Assembly: GCA_018056955.1 (NCBI GenBank)
Contig: JAGPEQ010000016.1
Location: 1-38,530, forward strand
Source: Bacteroidales bacterium
GTDB lineage: Bacteria > Bacteroidota > Bacteroidia > Bacteroidales > Tenuifilaceae
Direction of reading: 5' to 3'
Length of the DNA stretch: 38,530 nt
Below, in pieces: positions 1-7,477 of the stretch. The notes below the pieces were generated by a model. It made no database searches. It saw only the letters and a list, made by a program, of their open reading frames with translations, and had not been told where the DNA came from. The position numbers and the translations under genes were made by a program. How positions within the stretch are numbered: the stretch's first letter is position 1; every line of letters begins with the position of its first letter.

Positions 1-762
1 ATTACCGATTTAATGTTTGCAGGAACCGATGAGGATTTAAAGCAAACCAAAGTTACCCAACCTGCTATATTCCTGCACTCTGTTATACTTGCAAAGGTTT
101 TGGGGAACGATTTCAAACCCGAAATGGTGGCAGGTCACTCATTGGGAGAATTCTCAGCGTTAGTAGCAGCAGGCGCTTTGAGTTTTGAGGATGGTTTAAG
201 GCTAGTATCGGCACGCGCAATGGCCATGCAAAAAGCCTGCGAACTTCAACCCTCAACCATGGCCGCTGTGCTAGGGCTTGATGATTCAAAGGTGGAAGAA
301 ATTTGCGCCTCTGTTGACGAAGTTGTTGTTGCTGCCAACTATAACTGTCCTGGTCAACTCGTTATTTCGGGCTCAGTAAAGGGTGTCGATATGGCCTGCG
401 AAAAACTAAAAGAGGCCGGTGCAAAAAGGGCACTTAAACTGGCCGTTAGCGGAGCATTCCACTCGCCACTCATGGAGCCTGCACGCCAGGAACTCGAAGC
501 AGCCATCAATGCTACTCCATTTAAAAAACCTGTTTGTCCCATTTACCAGAATGCAACTGCCAAACCCACCTCAAGTCCTGAGGAGATAAAGAAAAATCTT
601 GTAGCCCAGCTAACTGCACCTGTTAGGTGGACACAAACCGTTCAAAACATGATTGCCGACGGTGCTACCGAATTTGTTGAGTTGGGTCCTGGCAGCGTAC
701 TTCAGGGTTTAATCAAGAAAGTAAACAAGGACATTTCCGCAGAAAGCAAACAAAGTCTATAA
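1..762 (+). CDS. fabD: Malonyl-CoA:ACP transacylase (FabD), 5' end missing
   Basis: Transfers malonyl from CoA to acyl carrier protein, the entry step of type II fatty acid synthesis in the cytoplasm. The reading frame is already open at base 1 (I-T-D-L before the first Met at 13), and the visible 253 codons begin about where a full FabD would be 50 to 60 residues in, so the true start lies outside the window. The nucleophile motif GHSLGEF is present (Ser codon 139-141), and the catalytic His sits in SGAFHSPLM. The C-terminal ELGPGSVLQGLIKK is typical of the family. A strong hairpin terminator follows six bases after the stop. No other fatty acid genes are visible on this side. Identity is secure; only the N-terminus is unseen. 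Confidence 0.95.
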   Translation: MTDLMFAGTDEDLKQTKVTQPAIFLHSVILAKVLGNDFKPEMVAGHSLGEFSALVAAGALSFEDGLRLVSARAMAMQKACELQPSTMAAVLGLDDSKVEEICASVDEVVVAANYNCPGQLVISGSVKGVDMACEKLKEAGAKRALKLAVSGAFHSPLMEPARQELEAAINATPFKKPVCPIYQNATAKPTSSPEEIKKNLVAQLTAPVRWTQTVQNMIADGATEFVELGPGSVLQGLIKKVNKDISAESKQSL

Positions 763-767
763 CAAAA

Positions 768-791
768 GAAAACGCCCTAGCGGGCGTTTTC
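768..791. terminator. Bidirectional hairpin terminator between fabD and the OsmC gene
   Basis: A perfect 10-bp stem (768-777 with 782-791) closes on the 4-base loop TAGC. One arm is GAAAACGCCC and the other its complement. A-rich and T-rich flanks make it work in both directions. It lies six bases after the fabD stop and directly abuts the stop codon of the convergent OsmC gene. Confidence 0.85.
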
Positions 792-1205
792 TTATTCCGG
801 GAAATGAAACCGGATTGTTTGCTTTAAATCGGGATGAAGACTTTGAGCCACAGGGCACTCCTTGGCTGAAGCCTCGAGCAGTTTTCGCTCTTTAGCAGTA
901 TAGTTGTTGTGCGGGAAGTATAGGTCAATTATTACCTCAACCACCCTACGTGGGTTTGTTCCCATAACCTTTTGCACATCTATTTTTGTGCCATCAATAT
1001 TAAATCCGTGGGTACGTGCTGCAATTCCCATAATTGTAACCATGCAGCAACCCAACGAAGTAGCAAGCAGATCGGTTGGTGAAAAACACTCACCTTTACC
1101 CTGATTGTCCTCTGGAGCATCGGTTGTAATGGTTACCCCGGAGCGTGTGTGAGTTGCCTCGGTTCGTAAATCACCCTTATAGATAATTGTAGATGTAGTG
1201 CTCAT
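792..1205 (-). CDS. OsmC/Ohr family peroxiredoxin-like protein
   Basis: A 137-residue protein of the OsmC/Ohr fold, which reduces organic hydroperoxides with a pair of cysteines in a dimer. The sequence shows FSPTDLLATSLGCCMVTIMG (Cys53, Cys54) and ECPVAQSLHP (Cys117), the two positions where the family keeps its reactive thiols. Length matches the family. It belongs to the broader YhfA/OsmC-like subgroup found in anaerobes rather than classical Ohr, and the substrate cannot be told from sequence. It starts at an ATG (1203-1205). A hairpin terminator separates it from gdhA upstream, so it probably has its own promoter, although no clear TAnnTTTG box is visible in the short gap. Confidence 0.88.
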   Translation of the reverse strand: MSTTSTIIYKGDLRTEATHTRSGVTITTDAPEDNQGKGECFSPTDLLATSLGCCMVTIMGIAARTHGFNIDGTKIDVQKVMGTNPRRVVEVIIDLYFPHNNYTAKERKLLEASAKECPVAQSLHPDLKQTIRFHFPE

Positions 1206-1223
1206 ACCATACGTGTTTGAAAA

Positions 1224-1249
1224 TTAAGGGCTCATTGCTGAGCCCTTAA
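1224..1249 (-). terminator. Hairpin terminator after gdhA
   Basis: An 11-bp perfect stem (1224-1234 with 1239-1249) closes on a 4-base loop TTGC, and a short T-rich run follows on the minus strand. It lies 24 bases past the gdhA stop and just before the OsmC start, so gdhA is probably monocistronic. Confidence 0.75.
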
Positions 1250-1273
1250 AGTTAACAAAACATTTGGTTTTGC

Positions 1274-2611
1274 TTAGATTAAACCCTGATCGAGCATGGC
1301 GTTGGCAACCTTCAAGAAACCGGCAATGTTGGCACCTTTAACGTAGTTAACATAACCGTCTTTTTCAGTACCATGTTTAACGCAAGCCTCGTGAATGCTC
1401 TTCATAATTTGGTGCAAACGAGCATCAACCTCTTCGCTTGGCCAGTTGAGTTTCATGCTATTCTGTGTCATCTCAAGACCCGAAGTAGCAACACCACCAG
1501 CGTTTACAGCTTTACCAGGGGCAAAGAGAATCTTGTTGTGCTGGAATACCTCAATGGCTTCAGGAGTACAAGGCATGTTAGCACCCTCGGCAACGCAAAC
1601 TACACCGTTCTTAACAAGGGCTTCAGCATCGGCCTTGCCAAGTTCGTTTTGGGTAGCACAAGGCATAGCAACATCAACCTTTACTTCCCAAGGACGTTTG
1701 CCGGCGAAGAACTTAGCACCAGGGAATTTCTTGGCGAATGGCTCAACAATATCCTGGTTCGAAGCGCGAAGCTCTAGCATGTAATCAATCTTTTCGCCGC
1801 TAATACCAGCTTCGTCAAGGATATAACCATCGGGTCCCGAAATGGTAACCACCTTACCACCAAGTTCGGTAACCTTTAGGGCAGCACCCCAAGCAACGTT
1901 ACCAAAACCAGAAATTGCAACGCGTTTGCCTGCAAACGACATGCCTTTGGTAGCAAGCATTTCCTGAGCAAAGTAAGTAGCACCAAAACCGGTAGCTTGA
2001 GGACGGATAAGTGATCCACCCCAGTTAATACCCTTACCGGTTAGTACACCGGTGTTCTCACCGGCAAGTTTCTTATACATTCCATACAAGTAACCAATTT
2101 CACGGCCACCAACACCTATGTCACCGGCAGGTACATCGGTTTCAGGGCCAATATGCTTCCAGAGCTCAAGCATGAACGACTGGCAGAAGCGCATGATTTC
2201 AGCGTCGCTACGGCCTTTAGGATTAAAATCGCTACCACCCTTAGCGCCACCCATAGGAAGGGTTGTAAGAGCGTTTTTGAAAATTTGCTCAAAACCTAAG
2301 AACTTAAGGATTGAAAGGTTTACGCTTGGGTGGAAACGAAGGCCACCTTTGTAAGGTCCAATGGCATTGTTGAACTGAACACGGTAACCCAGGTTAACGT
2401 GAATATTACCCTCATCGTCCATCCAGGGCACCTTAAAGGTGAAAATACGATCAGGCTCAACCATACGCTCAATAATCTTTGCCGATTCAAATTGAGGATT
2501 CTGGTTGTAAACCTCTTCAATTGACTCAAGAACTTCACGAACTGCTTGTAAGTATTCCACCTCACCTGGGTGCTTAGCTTCAAGCTCAGCCATTAATTTA
2601 TTTACATTCAT
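1274..2611 (-). CDS. gdhA: NADP-type glutamate dehydrogenase
   Basis: Catalyses 2-oxoglutarate + ammonia + NAD(P)H to glutamate, the main ammonium assimilation route in many Bacteroidota. The 445-residue length and sequence fit the hexameric bacterial GdhA family (EC 1.4.1.4 type). The catalytic lysine is in PMGGAKGGSD (Lys124), with a conserved Asp in PAGDIGVGGREIG (Asp164). The Rossmann motif is GFGNVA at about 235-240, and the NAGGVATSGLEM segment is near the C-terminus. The start at 2611 is an ATG and gives the usual N-terminus. The gene has its own terminator. The gap upstream is A/T-rich, but I could not find a convincing TTTG/TAnnTTTG promoter in it. NADP versus NAD preference is inferred from family resemblance only. 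Confidence 0.96.
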   Translation of the reverse strand: MNVNKLMAELEAKHPGEVEYLQAVREVLESIEEVYNQNPQFESAKIIERMVEPDRIFTFKVPWMDDEGNIHVNLGYRVQFNNAIGPYKGGLRFHPSVNLSILKFLGFEQIFKNALTTLPMGGAKGGSDFNPKGRSDAEIMRFCQSFMLELWKHIGPETDVPAGDIGVGGREIGYLYGMYKKLAGENTGVLTGKGINWGGSLIRPQATGFGATYFAQEMLATKGMSFAGKRVAISGFGNVAWGAALKVTELGGKVVTISGPDGYILDEAGISGEKIDYMLELRASNQDIVEPFAKKFPGAKFFAGKRPWEVKVDVAMPCATQNELGKADAEALVKNGVVCVAEGANMPCTPEAIEVFQHNKILFAPGKAVNAGGVATSGLEMTQNSMKLNWPSEEVDARLHQIMKSIHEACVKHGTEKDGYVNYVKGANIAGFLKVANAMLDQGLI

Positions 2612-2780
2612 TGCGCTAACTGTTTTTAGTTGTTAAACTCAGTTTTCTTATTGCGAGGAATTATCCCCTTAAAAAGTTTTTCAAAATTGATTTATTAAAA
2701 TGACATTTCAAAAGAAAAAAACCATGAAAAAATATGATATTAAACATTTTTTTGGCGTATTACTTAAAAATTAAAACCAA

Positions 2781-5771
2781 TCAACCGTTTTCAGGTTTTA
2801 ATATAACACCTTGGTTTGTTTTAGCATCAACCTGTATTACAAGCGGTTGTTCAAACCTTATGCATCGTATATATTTTGTTTCGAACCATGCAGGAATAGA
2901 GTTGAGGAACTGAATGTCGTACGAACCATCGTGTAAGTAAGGGTTAACGGTAAGGTATGCAACCCTGAACGAGGTAAGGTTCTGAAAGAAATGGGTACCC
3001 TGGCTAGGATCAACCCTGAAGTTCTCAAGACCGGCCTCAACAATAACACGCGCCTGTGAAATTTGTGACCATTTGATAGGTACACCCAACCATGGATCGC
3101 TACTACCCCAGCGGCCTGGGCCTACCAGAACGTAATTCCTTTGCAAATCGATAAACCTTTTATTGAGCTCATCGAGCTCATGAGCAATTTCCTTGGTCAT
3201 GGCCGGATTAAAGCTTTCCGGTTTAATGTAAACAAAGTCATATATATCCTTAACCTTTCCGTGTCCCAATGCCGACTTTGAGTAGAGTATGGCCTTATTT
3301 ATATCCATCTCGTTCCACTCTACCAGCTCCGTTTGATCGCTATCAACTATAGGGCGTATCTGCAGAAAGTTGAAAAGTCGAGGCATACCGCTTGGGGGGT
3401 TCAGGTTTGCTGCAAACTCAATCTCGATATGATTATTCATTTCACGCTCGCCTATCTCGAGGAGTTCCGATAAAATCTTGGCCAGTGGGAAGGTATCGTG
3501 TTTTAGGATTGGAGCAAAAGTTACCAGCTTCAAACCCTCATCGTAATACCCATCGCGAAGTACTCCTGAGTGCATATCGTAGGTAGATGTTATTAAACGG
3601 AAATCGGGTATAGAAGAGGCCTCCCTTATATCAAGATTTAGCAAATTTGAGCTATCGTCAACCTTTGGTTCAAAGCTGTTGGGATCAACATTAAGGGCGT
3701 AGAAGTTCTTCTGGGTTTGGCGGAGCGCCATTTCAACCGATGAAAGTTGCAGTATCTTTTTAGGATATTTAGGAGAAAACCTAAGCGCTACCCCACCATC
3801 AACAATAAGTTTGCCAAGCCCAAAACCCACGCTAACAATACCATCCTCAGTTTTCTCGGAACCAATGGGGTAAAAGTTGATACTGCGAGCTACCCCGGAA
3901 AGGGTTGGCAAATACATGTTACCATACTGGTTTCCACAGATCTCCTGAATTATAACCCCCATCTTTTCCTCGTCAATCACGTTTTGGGTGGCATTCATAT
4001 ACGCCTTGCTGGCCTTATAGAATACCGATGCATACACAGCTTTAACTGCTTTGGCTAAGTGTTGGAGCATTTGATCGGGGTTATCGGAATGGGGAACCAT
4101 GTAGGTTGAGTAGATTCCAGCAAACGGTTGATAATGGGAATCCTCAAGTTTGCTTGAGGAACGAACCGCGAGAGGCCTTTGAAATACTGAAATGACTTTC
4201 CGAAGGTCTATTTTTATACGCTCGGGTAGTTTAGCTTTCAAGAAGGCTTCAAGGATGACCTCATCATCCAAATCTTGCAAAGCAATAGAGTAAAGGTTAT
4301 TAGACTCCATGAACTCGTCAAATATATCAGTACTGAGCACAACGGTTCTTGGAATGGTAATTATAGTGTTTTCAAACTTATTGAAAAGATTATAGTTCCG
4401 GATTACCTGGTTTACAAAAGCTAACCCTCGGGCTTTTCCCCCAATTGATCCATCGCCAATACGTGAAAAAAACTTATACTCGTCAAAGGTTTCCCTATCG
4501 AACTTGGCAATTATGCTACGACCCTTGCTTAGCCTATATGCCGATATGGCATAGTAAATAAAGTTTCGGGCATCATCTATACTTCTGAAATCCTTAAGCC
4601 GCATGGGCTTAAAGAGCTGTGCAATTGAAAATATAGCCCTGGCATTGAGCCATTTGGAGATGTCGTTCCTGCTGGAATGGTAAACCAATGAGCGATCGGG
4701 AATGGTGAGAATTAGCTTTTGTAGCTGGCGCAAGTCCGATGCGCGGGCAATTTCGGCAAGGGTATCGGGGTCACGAAAAACAAAATCACCAAATCCAAAA
4801 TTGTTTACAATGTAATCGCGAAGGTCAAGGCTAAAAGTTTTGGAATACTTGTGTAAAAAACCTACACAAAGCTCATCAGCATATATTTTATTTGAAAGCT
4901 CGGACGACTGAAGTAAGAACGGAATGTTTTGATCATCGGCTTTAATGTGTCTGCATAGCTGTAGTCCAGCCTTTGCCACATGGTCGCGCTTATTGTTTAC
5001 CTTATAGCTAATATCGGAAATAACGCCAAGCACGTTATTCTTATACTTACTATAGAGCTCTATGGCCTCATCGTAGGTTGTAGCCAATAGAATTTTGGGT
5101 CGTCCGCGCATACGAAGCATTCTATGGTGCTCATTTAGCGCTTCGGTCATAAACATGCGGGCTTGCCTAAAGATTATCTTGTAAAGGTTTGGCAAAAACG
5201 AGGAGTAATACCTTACCGAATCTTCCACCAAAATAATAGTCTGAACGCCAATTTCAAGAATGTCGTGCTCGGCATTCATCTTATCCTCAATAAGCTTAAT
5301 GATAGCCAAAAGAAGATCGGCATTGCCGAGCCAGCAAAAAACGTAATCGATAGCACTTAAATCCTCGTTCTGTAATCGCAATGATACTTCGCGCGAGAAG
5401 GGTGTAAGGACAACAATAGGGATGGATGGATAGCGCTGCTTTAGCATTTTTGCCAGGTTAAAGGTATCCATCTCACCCACGTTAAGCATGGAAATGATTA
5501 AATCGATATGCTCTTCCTGGAGTATACGGAGAACCTCACGGGCACTATGGGCTTGAAGGAAAACCGGTGGATATCGAAGATTTAACGAGACATATTCATT
5601 AAAGATTTGTTCATCTATCCTTCCGTCTTCTTCAAGCAGGAATGCATCGTAACTGCTGCAGATAAGTAAAACCTTGTAAATGCGTTTCTGCATCAGCTTG
5701 TCGAACGACGTATCGTAAATATCGAGCTGGTAAGAGTTAAGATATGCCTGATCACCTAACAAATTCAACAT
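2781..5771 (-). CDS. Double receiver-like / PEP-synthase ATP-grasp domain protein
   Basis: About 996 residues. I start it at the ATG at 5771, giving MLNLLGDQ; a TTG at 5789 would add six residues. Residues about 30-165 look like a degenerate receiver domain: the phospho-Asp position in DLIISMLN is not Asp, and the Lys position is Trp. Residues about 177-320 form a second receiver that keeps VEDS (182-185), Asp253, Ser289/290 and Lys308. Then comes a PEP synthase / PPDK N-terminal ATP-binding domain with GGKARGLAF (444-452) and RSSSKLEDS (537-545). The last ~130 residues (GPGRWGSSDPWLG, DPSQGTHFF) are a conserved module I cannot assign. There is no swivelling phospho-histidine domain (no TSHxA-type motif) and no PEP-binding barrel, so it should not be called a PEP synthase. 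From memory, long homologues occur across Bacteroidota. Function unknown; a signalling or phosphotransfer role is inference. Confidence 0.8.
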   Translation of the reverse strand: MLNLLGDQAYLNSYQLDIYDTSFDKLMQKRIYKVLLICSSYDAFLLEEDGRIDEQIFNEYVSLNLRYPPVFLQAHSAREVLRILQEEHIDLIISMLNVGEMDTFNLAKMLKQRYPSIPIVVLTPFSREVSLRLQNEDLSAIDYVFCWLGNADLLLAIIKLIEDKMNAEHDILEIGVQTIILVEDSVRYYSSFLPNLYKIIFRQARMFMTEALNEHHRMLRMRGRPKILLATTYDEAIELYSKYKNNVLGVISDISYKVNNKRDHVAKAGLQLCRHIKADDQNIPFLLQSSELSNKIYADELCVGFLHKYSKTFSLDLRDYIVNNFGFGDFVFRDPDTLAEIARASDLRQLQKLILTIPDRSLVYHSSRNDISKWLNARAIFSIAQLFKPMRLKDFRSIDDARNFIYYAISAYRLSKGRSIIAKFDRETFDEYKFFSRIGDGSIGGKARGLAFVNQVIRNYNLFNKFENTIITIPRTVVLSTDIFDEFMESNNLYSIALQDLDDEVILEAFLKAKLPERIKIDLRKVISVFQRPLAVRSSSKLEDSHYQPFAGIYSTYMVPHSDNPDQMLQHLAKAVKAVYASVFYKASKAYMNATQNVIDEEKMGVIIQEICGNQYGNMYLPTLSGVARSINFYPIGSEKTEDGIVSVGFGLGKLIVDGGVALRFSPKYPKKILQLSSVEMALRQTQKNFYALNVDPNSFEPKVDDSSNLLNLDIREASSIPDFRLITSTYDMHSGVLRDGYYDEGLKLVTFAPILKHDTFPLAKILSELLEIGEREMNNHIEIEFAANLNPPSGMPRLFNFLQIRPIVDSDQTELVEWNEMDINKAILYSKSALGHGKVKDIYDFVYIKPESFNPAMTKEIAHELDELNKRFIDLQRNYVLVGPGRWGSSDPWLGVPIKWSQISQARVIVEAGLENFRVDPSQGTHFFQNLTSFRVAYLTVNPYLHDGSYDIQFLNSIPAWFETKYIRCIRFEQPLVIQVDAKTNQGVILKPENG

Positions 5772-5839
5772 AGCGCAAATTTTTGGCAATTTACAAAAAA
5801 AGTATCCAAAAGGTTGTTCAGGAGTTTAGGCTTTAGGGT

Positions 5840-5847
5840 TACATTTG
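5840..5847 (+). promoter_or_regulatory. Putative -7 box for apbE
   Basis: TACATTTG matches the Bacteroidetes -7 consensus TAnnTTTG and ends 14 bases before the apbE ATG. No exact TTTG is found 19-21 bases upstream; the nearest is a TTG with 23-base spacing. The leader would be very short. Confidence 0.4.
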
Positions 5848-5861
5848 TAAAAAATTGAGCT

Positions 5862-6857
5862 ATGCGATACCTAACTGTATTTACACTGGCAGTGATTATT
5901 TTAGTAAGCTGCTCACCCAAAAAAGAATACTTAAAAATTGAAGGTTTTACTCAAGGGACTACCTATAGTATAACCTATTACGACTCCCTTATCCGCGATT
6001 TTTCAGTTCAAATAGATTCAATACTTGGAAGAATTGACCATTCAATGTCCATTTACAACGACAGTTCCATAATTAGTCTTTTGAACAGTAATATTTCCGA
6101 TAGTATTGACGATATGCTAAAGGAAGTAATAGTAAGCTCTTTTGAAATTTACCACCAAAGCGATGGAGCTTTTGACATTACCGTAGGCCCAGTTGTTAGA
6201 GCCATAGGCTTTGGCAAGGATAAAACACAAGGTATTGACTCGGCTAAGGTAAAACAGTTACTCCCTTTAATTGGGATGAACAAAATACACCTTGACGGTA
6301 ATACCCTTAAAAAGGATGATAGCAGAATTCAGATTGATGTAAATGCCATAGCGCAGGGCTATACGGTTGATGTAATTGGTAAGTATTTGGAGAGTAATGG
6401 TATTAAGCATTATCTTGTTGAAGTGGGTGGCGAAATTACTGCTCGCGGTAAGAATTCGAAGGGAACCGATTGGGTTGTTGGTATCGATAAGCCTGTAGAA
6501 TCTGCTCTACCAGGCGAGAACATTCAAGCAAAAATATCAATTAGCAATGGCTATGGGTTAGCAACCTCAGGTAATTACCGAAAATTTATCGAGGTAAACG
6601 GACAAAAGTATGCGCACACTATCAATCCCAAAACCGGATTCCCTGAGCTGAACAGCTTGTTGAGTGCAACTGTAGTTGCACCCAGTGCTACCAAGGCCGA
6701 TGCTCTGGCAACCGCATTCATGGTTAAAGGTGTTGAATGGAGCAAAAACTTTGTTGTCAAGAGCAACGATATTGACGCTTACCTTGTTTACTCCGATTCG
6801 CTTGGGAATTACCTTGTTTGGATGAACGAAGGTATGAAAAAGAGAATTATACCTTAA
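5862..6857 (+). CDS. apbE: FAD:protein FMN transferase lipoprotein (ApbE/Ftp family)
   Basis: ApbE proteins use FAD to attach FMN covalently to Thr/Ser of periplasm-facing flavoproteins such as NqrB, NqrC and RnfG/D. This 331-residue protein begins with a lipoprotein signal ending LVSC (Cys17), so it is probably anchored in the inner or outer membrane. Family motifs visible are EGFTQGTTYSITYY near the start, FDITVGPVV, DVNAIAQGYTVD, the EVGGEI strand, YAHTINPKTGFP, and TKADALATAFMVKG, which carries the metal-binding Asp. Its stop codon abuts, with no spacer, the stop of a convergent two-gene unit encoding small Cys-rich membrane proteins. The first of these looks like the Na+-NQR maturation factor NqrM, so the likely clients are Na+-NQR or Rnf subunits, though none is encoded in this window. 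Confidence 0.93.
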   Translation: MRYLTVFTLAVIILVSCSPKKEYLKIEGFTQGTTYSITYYDSLIRDFSVQIDSILGRIDHSMSIYNDSSIISLLNSNISDSIDDMLKEVIVSSFEIYHQSDGAFDITVGPVVRAIGFGKDKTQGIDSAKVKQLLPLIGMNKIHLDGNTLKKDDSRIQIDVNAIAQGYTVDVIGKYLESNGIKHYLVEVGGEITARGKNSKGTDWVVGIDKPVESALPGENIQAKISISNGYGLATSGNYRKFIEVNGQKYAHTINPKTGFPELNSLLSATVVAPSATKADALATAFMVKGVEWSKNFVVKSNDIDAYLVYSDSLGNYLVWMNEGMKKRIIP

Positions 6858-7040
6858 TTAAATCCCCTTGCTTGCAATGTTAGTGCTGCAATTTGTACCA
6901 CCGCCACAACCACAGGAATAACCAATATCGGAATCGTTGCACCCGGATTTGCGTGACTTGATAATTGTTTTAAGCGATAACCCAATAATTACAATTCCTA
7001 AAAGGAATGCAACTACGCCAATAAGTTTAAGCAATGCCAT
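6858..7040 (-). CDS. Small single-TM Cys-rich protein, NqrM-like
   Basis: A 60-residue protein, MALLKLIGVV onward. I start it at the ATG at 7040; the longer frame to 7124 runs far into the upstream gene and begins without an ATG. One transmembrane helix (about 4-25) is followed by KSRKSGC and a Cys-rich tail: Cys34, Cys43, Cys45, Cys51, with the pattern C-x8-CxC-x5-C. NqrM (DUF539) of proteobacteria is likewise one helix plus four cysteines, ending in CxC-x(n)-C, and is needed to assemble the metal centre of Na+-NQR. Resemblance of layout, plus convergence with apbE at zero distance, supports an NqrM-like call. The primary sequence is too short for certainty. It could also be an FeoB-associated Cys-rich membrane protein, another small family with one helix and CG/CGC motifs. 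Confidence 0.6.
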   Translation of the reverse strand: MALLKLIGVVAFLLGIVIIGLSLKTIIKSRKSGCNDSDIGYSCGCGGGTNCSTNIASKGI

Positions 7041-7051
7041 AATGTTTAGTT

Positions 7052-7297
7052 TTAGTTTACAACCTCGCGGGCATGCTCGTAACAGGTTGCGCAATCGGTA
7101 TTTTTGCCGTTTTTCCCCCAGCACTTAATTTCCTCGTGACGAGGACATGTAACACCACGCTTTCGCAATTCCTTATTATGTCCAGCCGATGTTTCCGGAA
7201 ACTTATGGCTCTTATGAAAAATTATTCTAACAGCCATCCCCAATAAGGCTATTCCAAGAATTGTGGCTGCAACAAGAATTAATTTTAGGGTTAACAT
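7052..7297 (-). CDS. Small single-TM protein with four cysteines, function unknown
   Basis: An 81-residue protein with one N-terminal helix (about 3-27) and a soluble tail. The tail contains FPETSAGHNKELRKRGVTC and four cysteines (51, 59, 69, 72; the last two as CxxC). I recognise the 'FPxTxxGHNxxLRKxGVxC' stretch as recurring in short Bacteroidota proteins annotated only as membrane or secreted proteins. The ATG at 7297 lies just downstream of a good TTTG-N20-TACTTTTG promoter. The NqrM-like gene begins 11 bases after this gene ends, so the two form one transcription unit. Metal or electron-transfer chemistry is suggested by the cysteines. A role in flavin or Fe-S maturation alongside ApbE is inference from position. 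Confidence 0.7.
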   Translation of the reverse strand: MLTLKLILVAATILGIALLGMAVRIIFHKSHKFPETSAGHNKELRKRGVTCPRHEEIKCWGKNGKNTDCATCYEHAREVVN

Positions 7298-7314
7298 TTA
7301 AGTAAAGGTTTTTG

Positions 7315-7346
7315 CAAAAGTATACCTATTAGCCTGCTCGCGCAAA
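7315..7346 (-). promoter_or_regulatory. Bacteroidetes-type promoter for the small Cys-rich protein operon
   Basis: Read on the minus strand: TTTG (7346-7343), a 20-base spacer, then TACTTTTG (7322-7315), an exact fit to TTTG-N19-21-TAnnTTTG. Transcription would begin a few bases before the ATG at 7297. Confidence 0.65.
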
Positions 7347-7477
7347 AAACTAACAGATAGAAACACAAAAAGTTTTATTAAAAAGCTTAAAAAATCAAAA
7401 GTCGGGCATTAAGATTTGGGTTCAAAACAATTGCACAACTTTTTTGTTTACCTGATGAAACTCAACAGAATTGAACG

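Noticed and set aside
1373-1784. Two long antisense frames inside gdhA (129 and 134 codons)
   Set aside because: Exact shadows of a highly conserved enzyme gene, with no recognisable protein family.
2781-5771. Annotation as phosphoenolpyruvate synthase
   Set aside because: Only the ATP-binding domain is shared. The His-swivel and PEP-binding domains are missing.
6858-7124. Longer 88-codon version of the NqrM-like gene
   Set aside because: Its first 28 codons overlap the upstream gene and lack an ATG. The ATG at 7040 gives a clean helix-plus-Cys protein.
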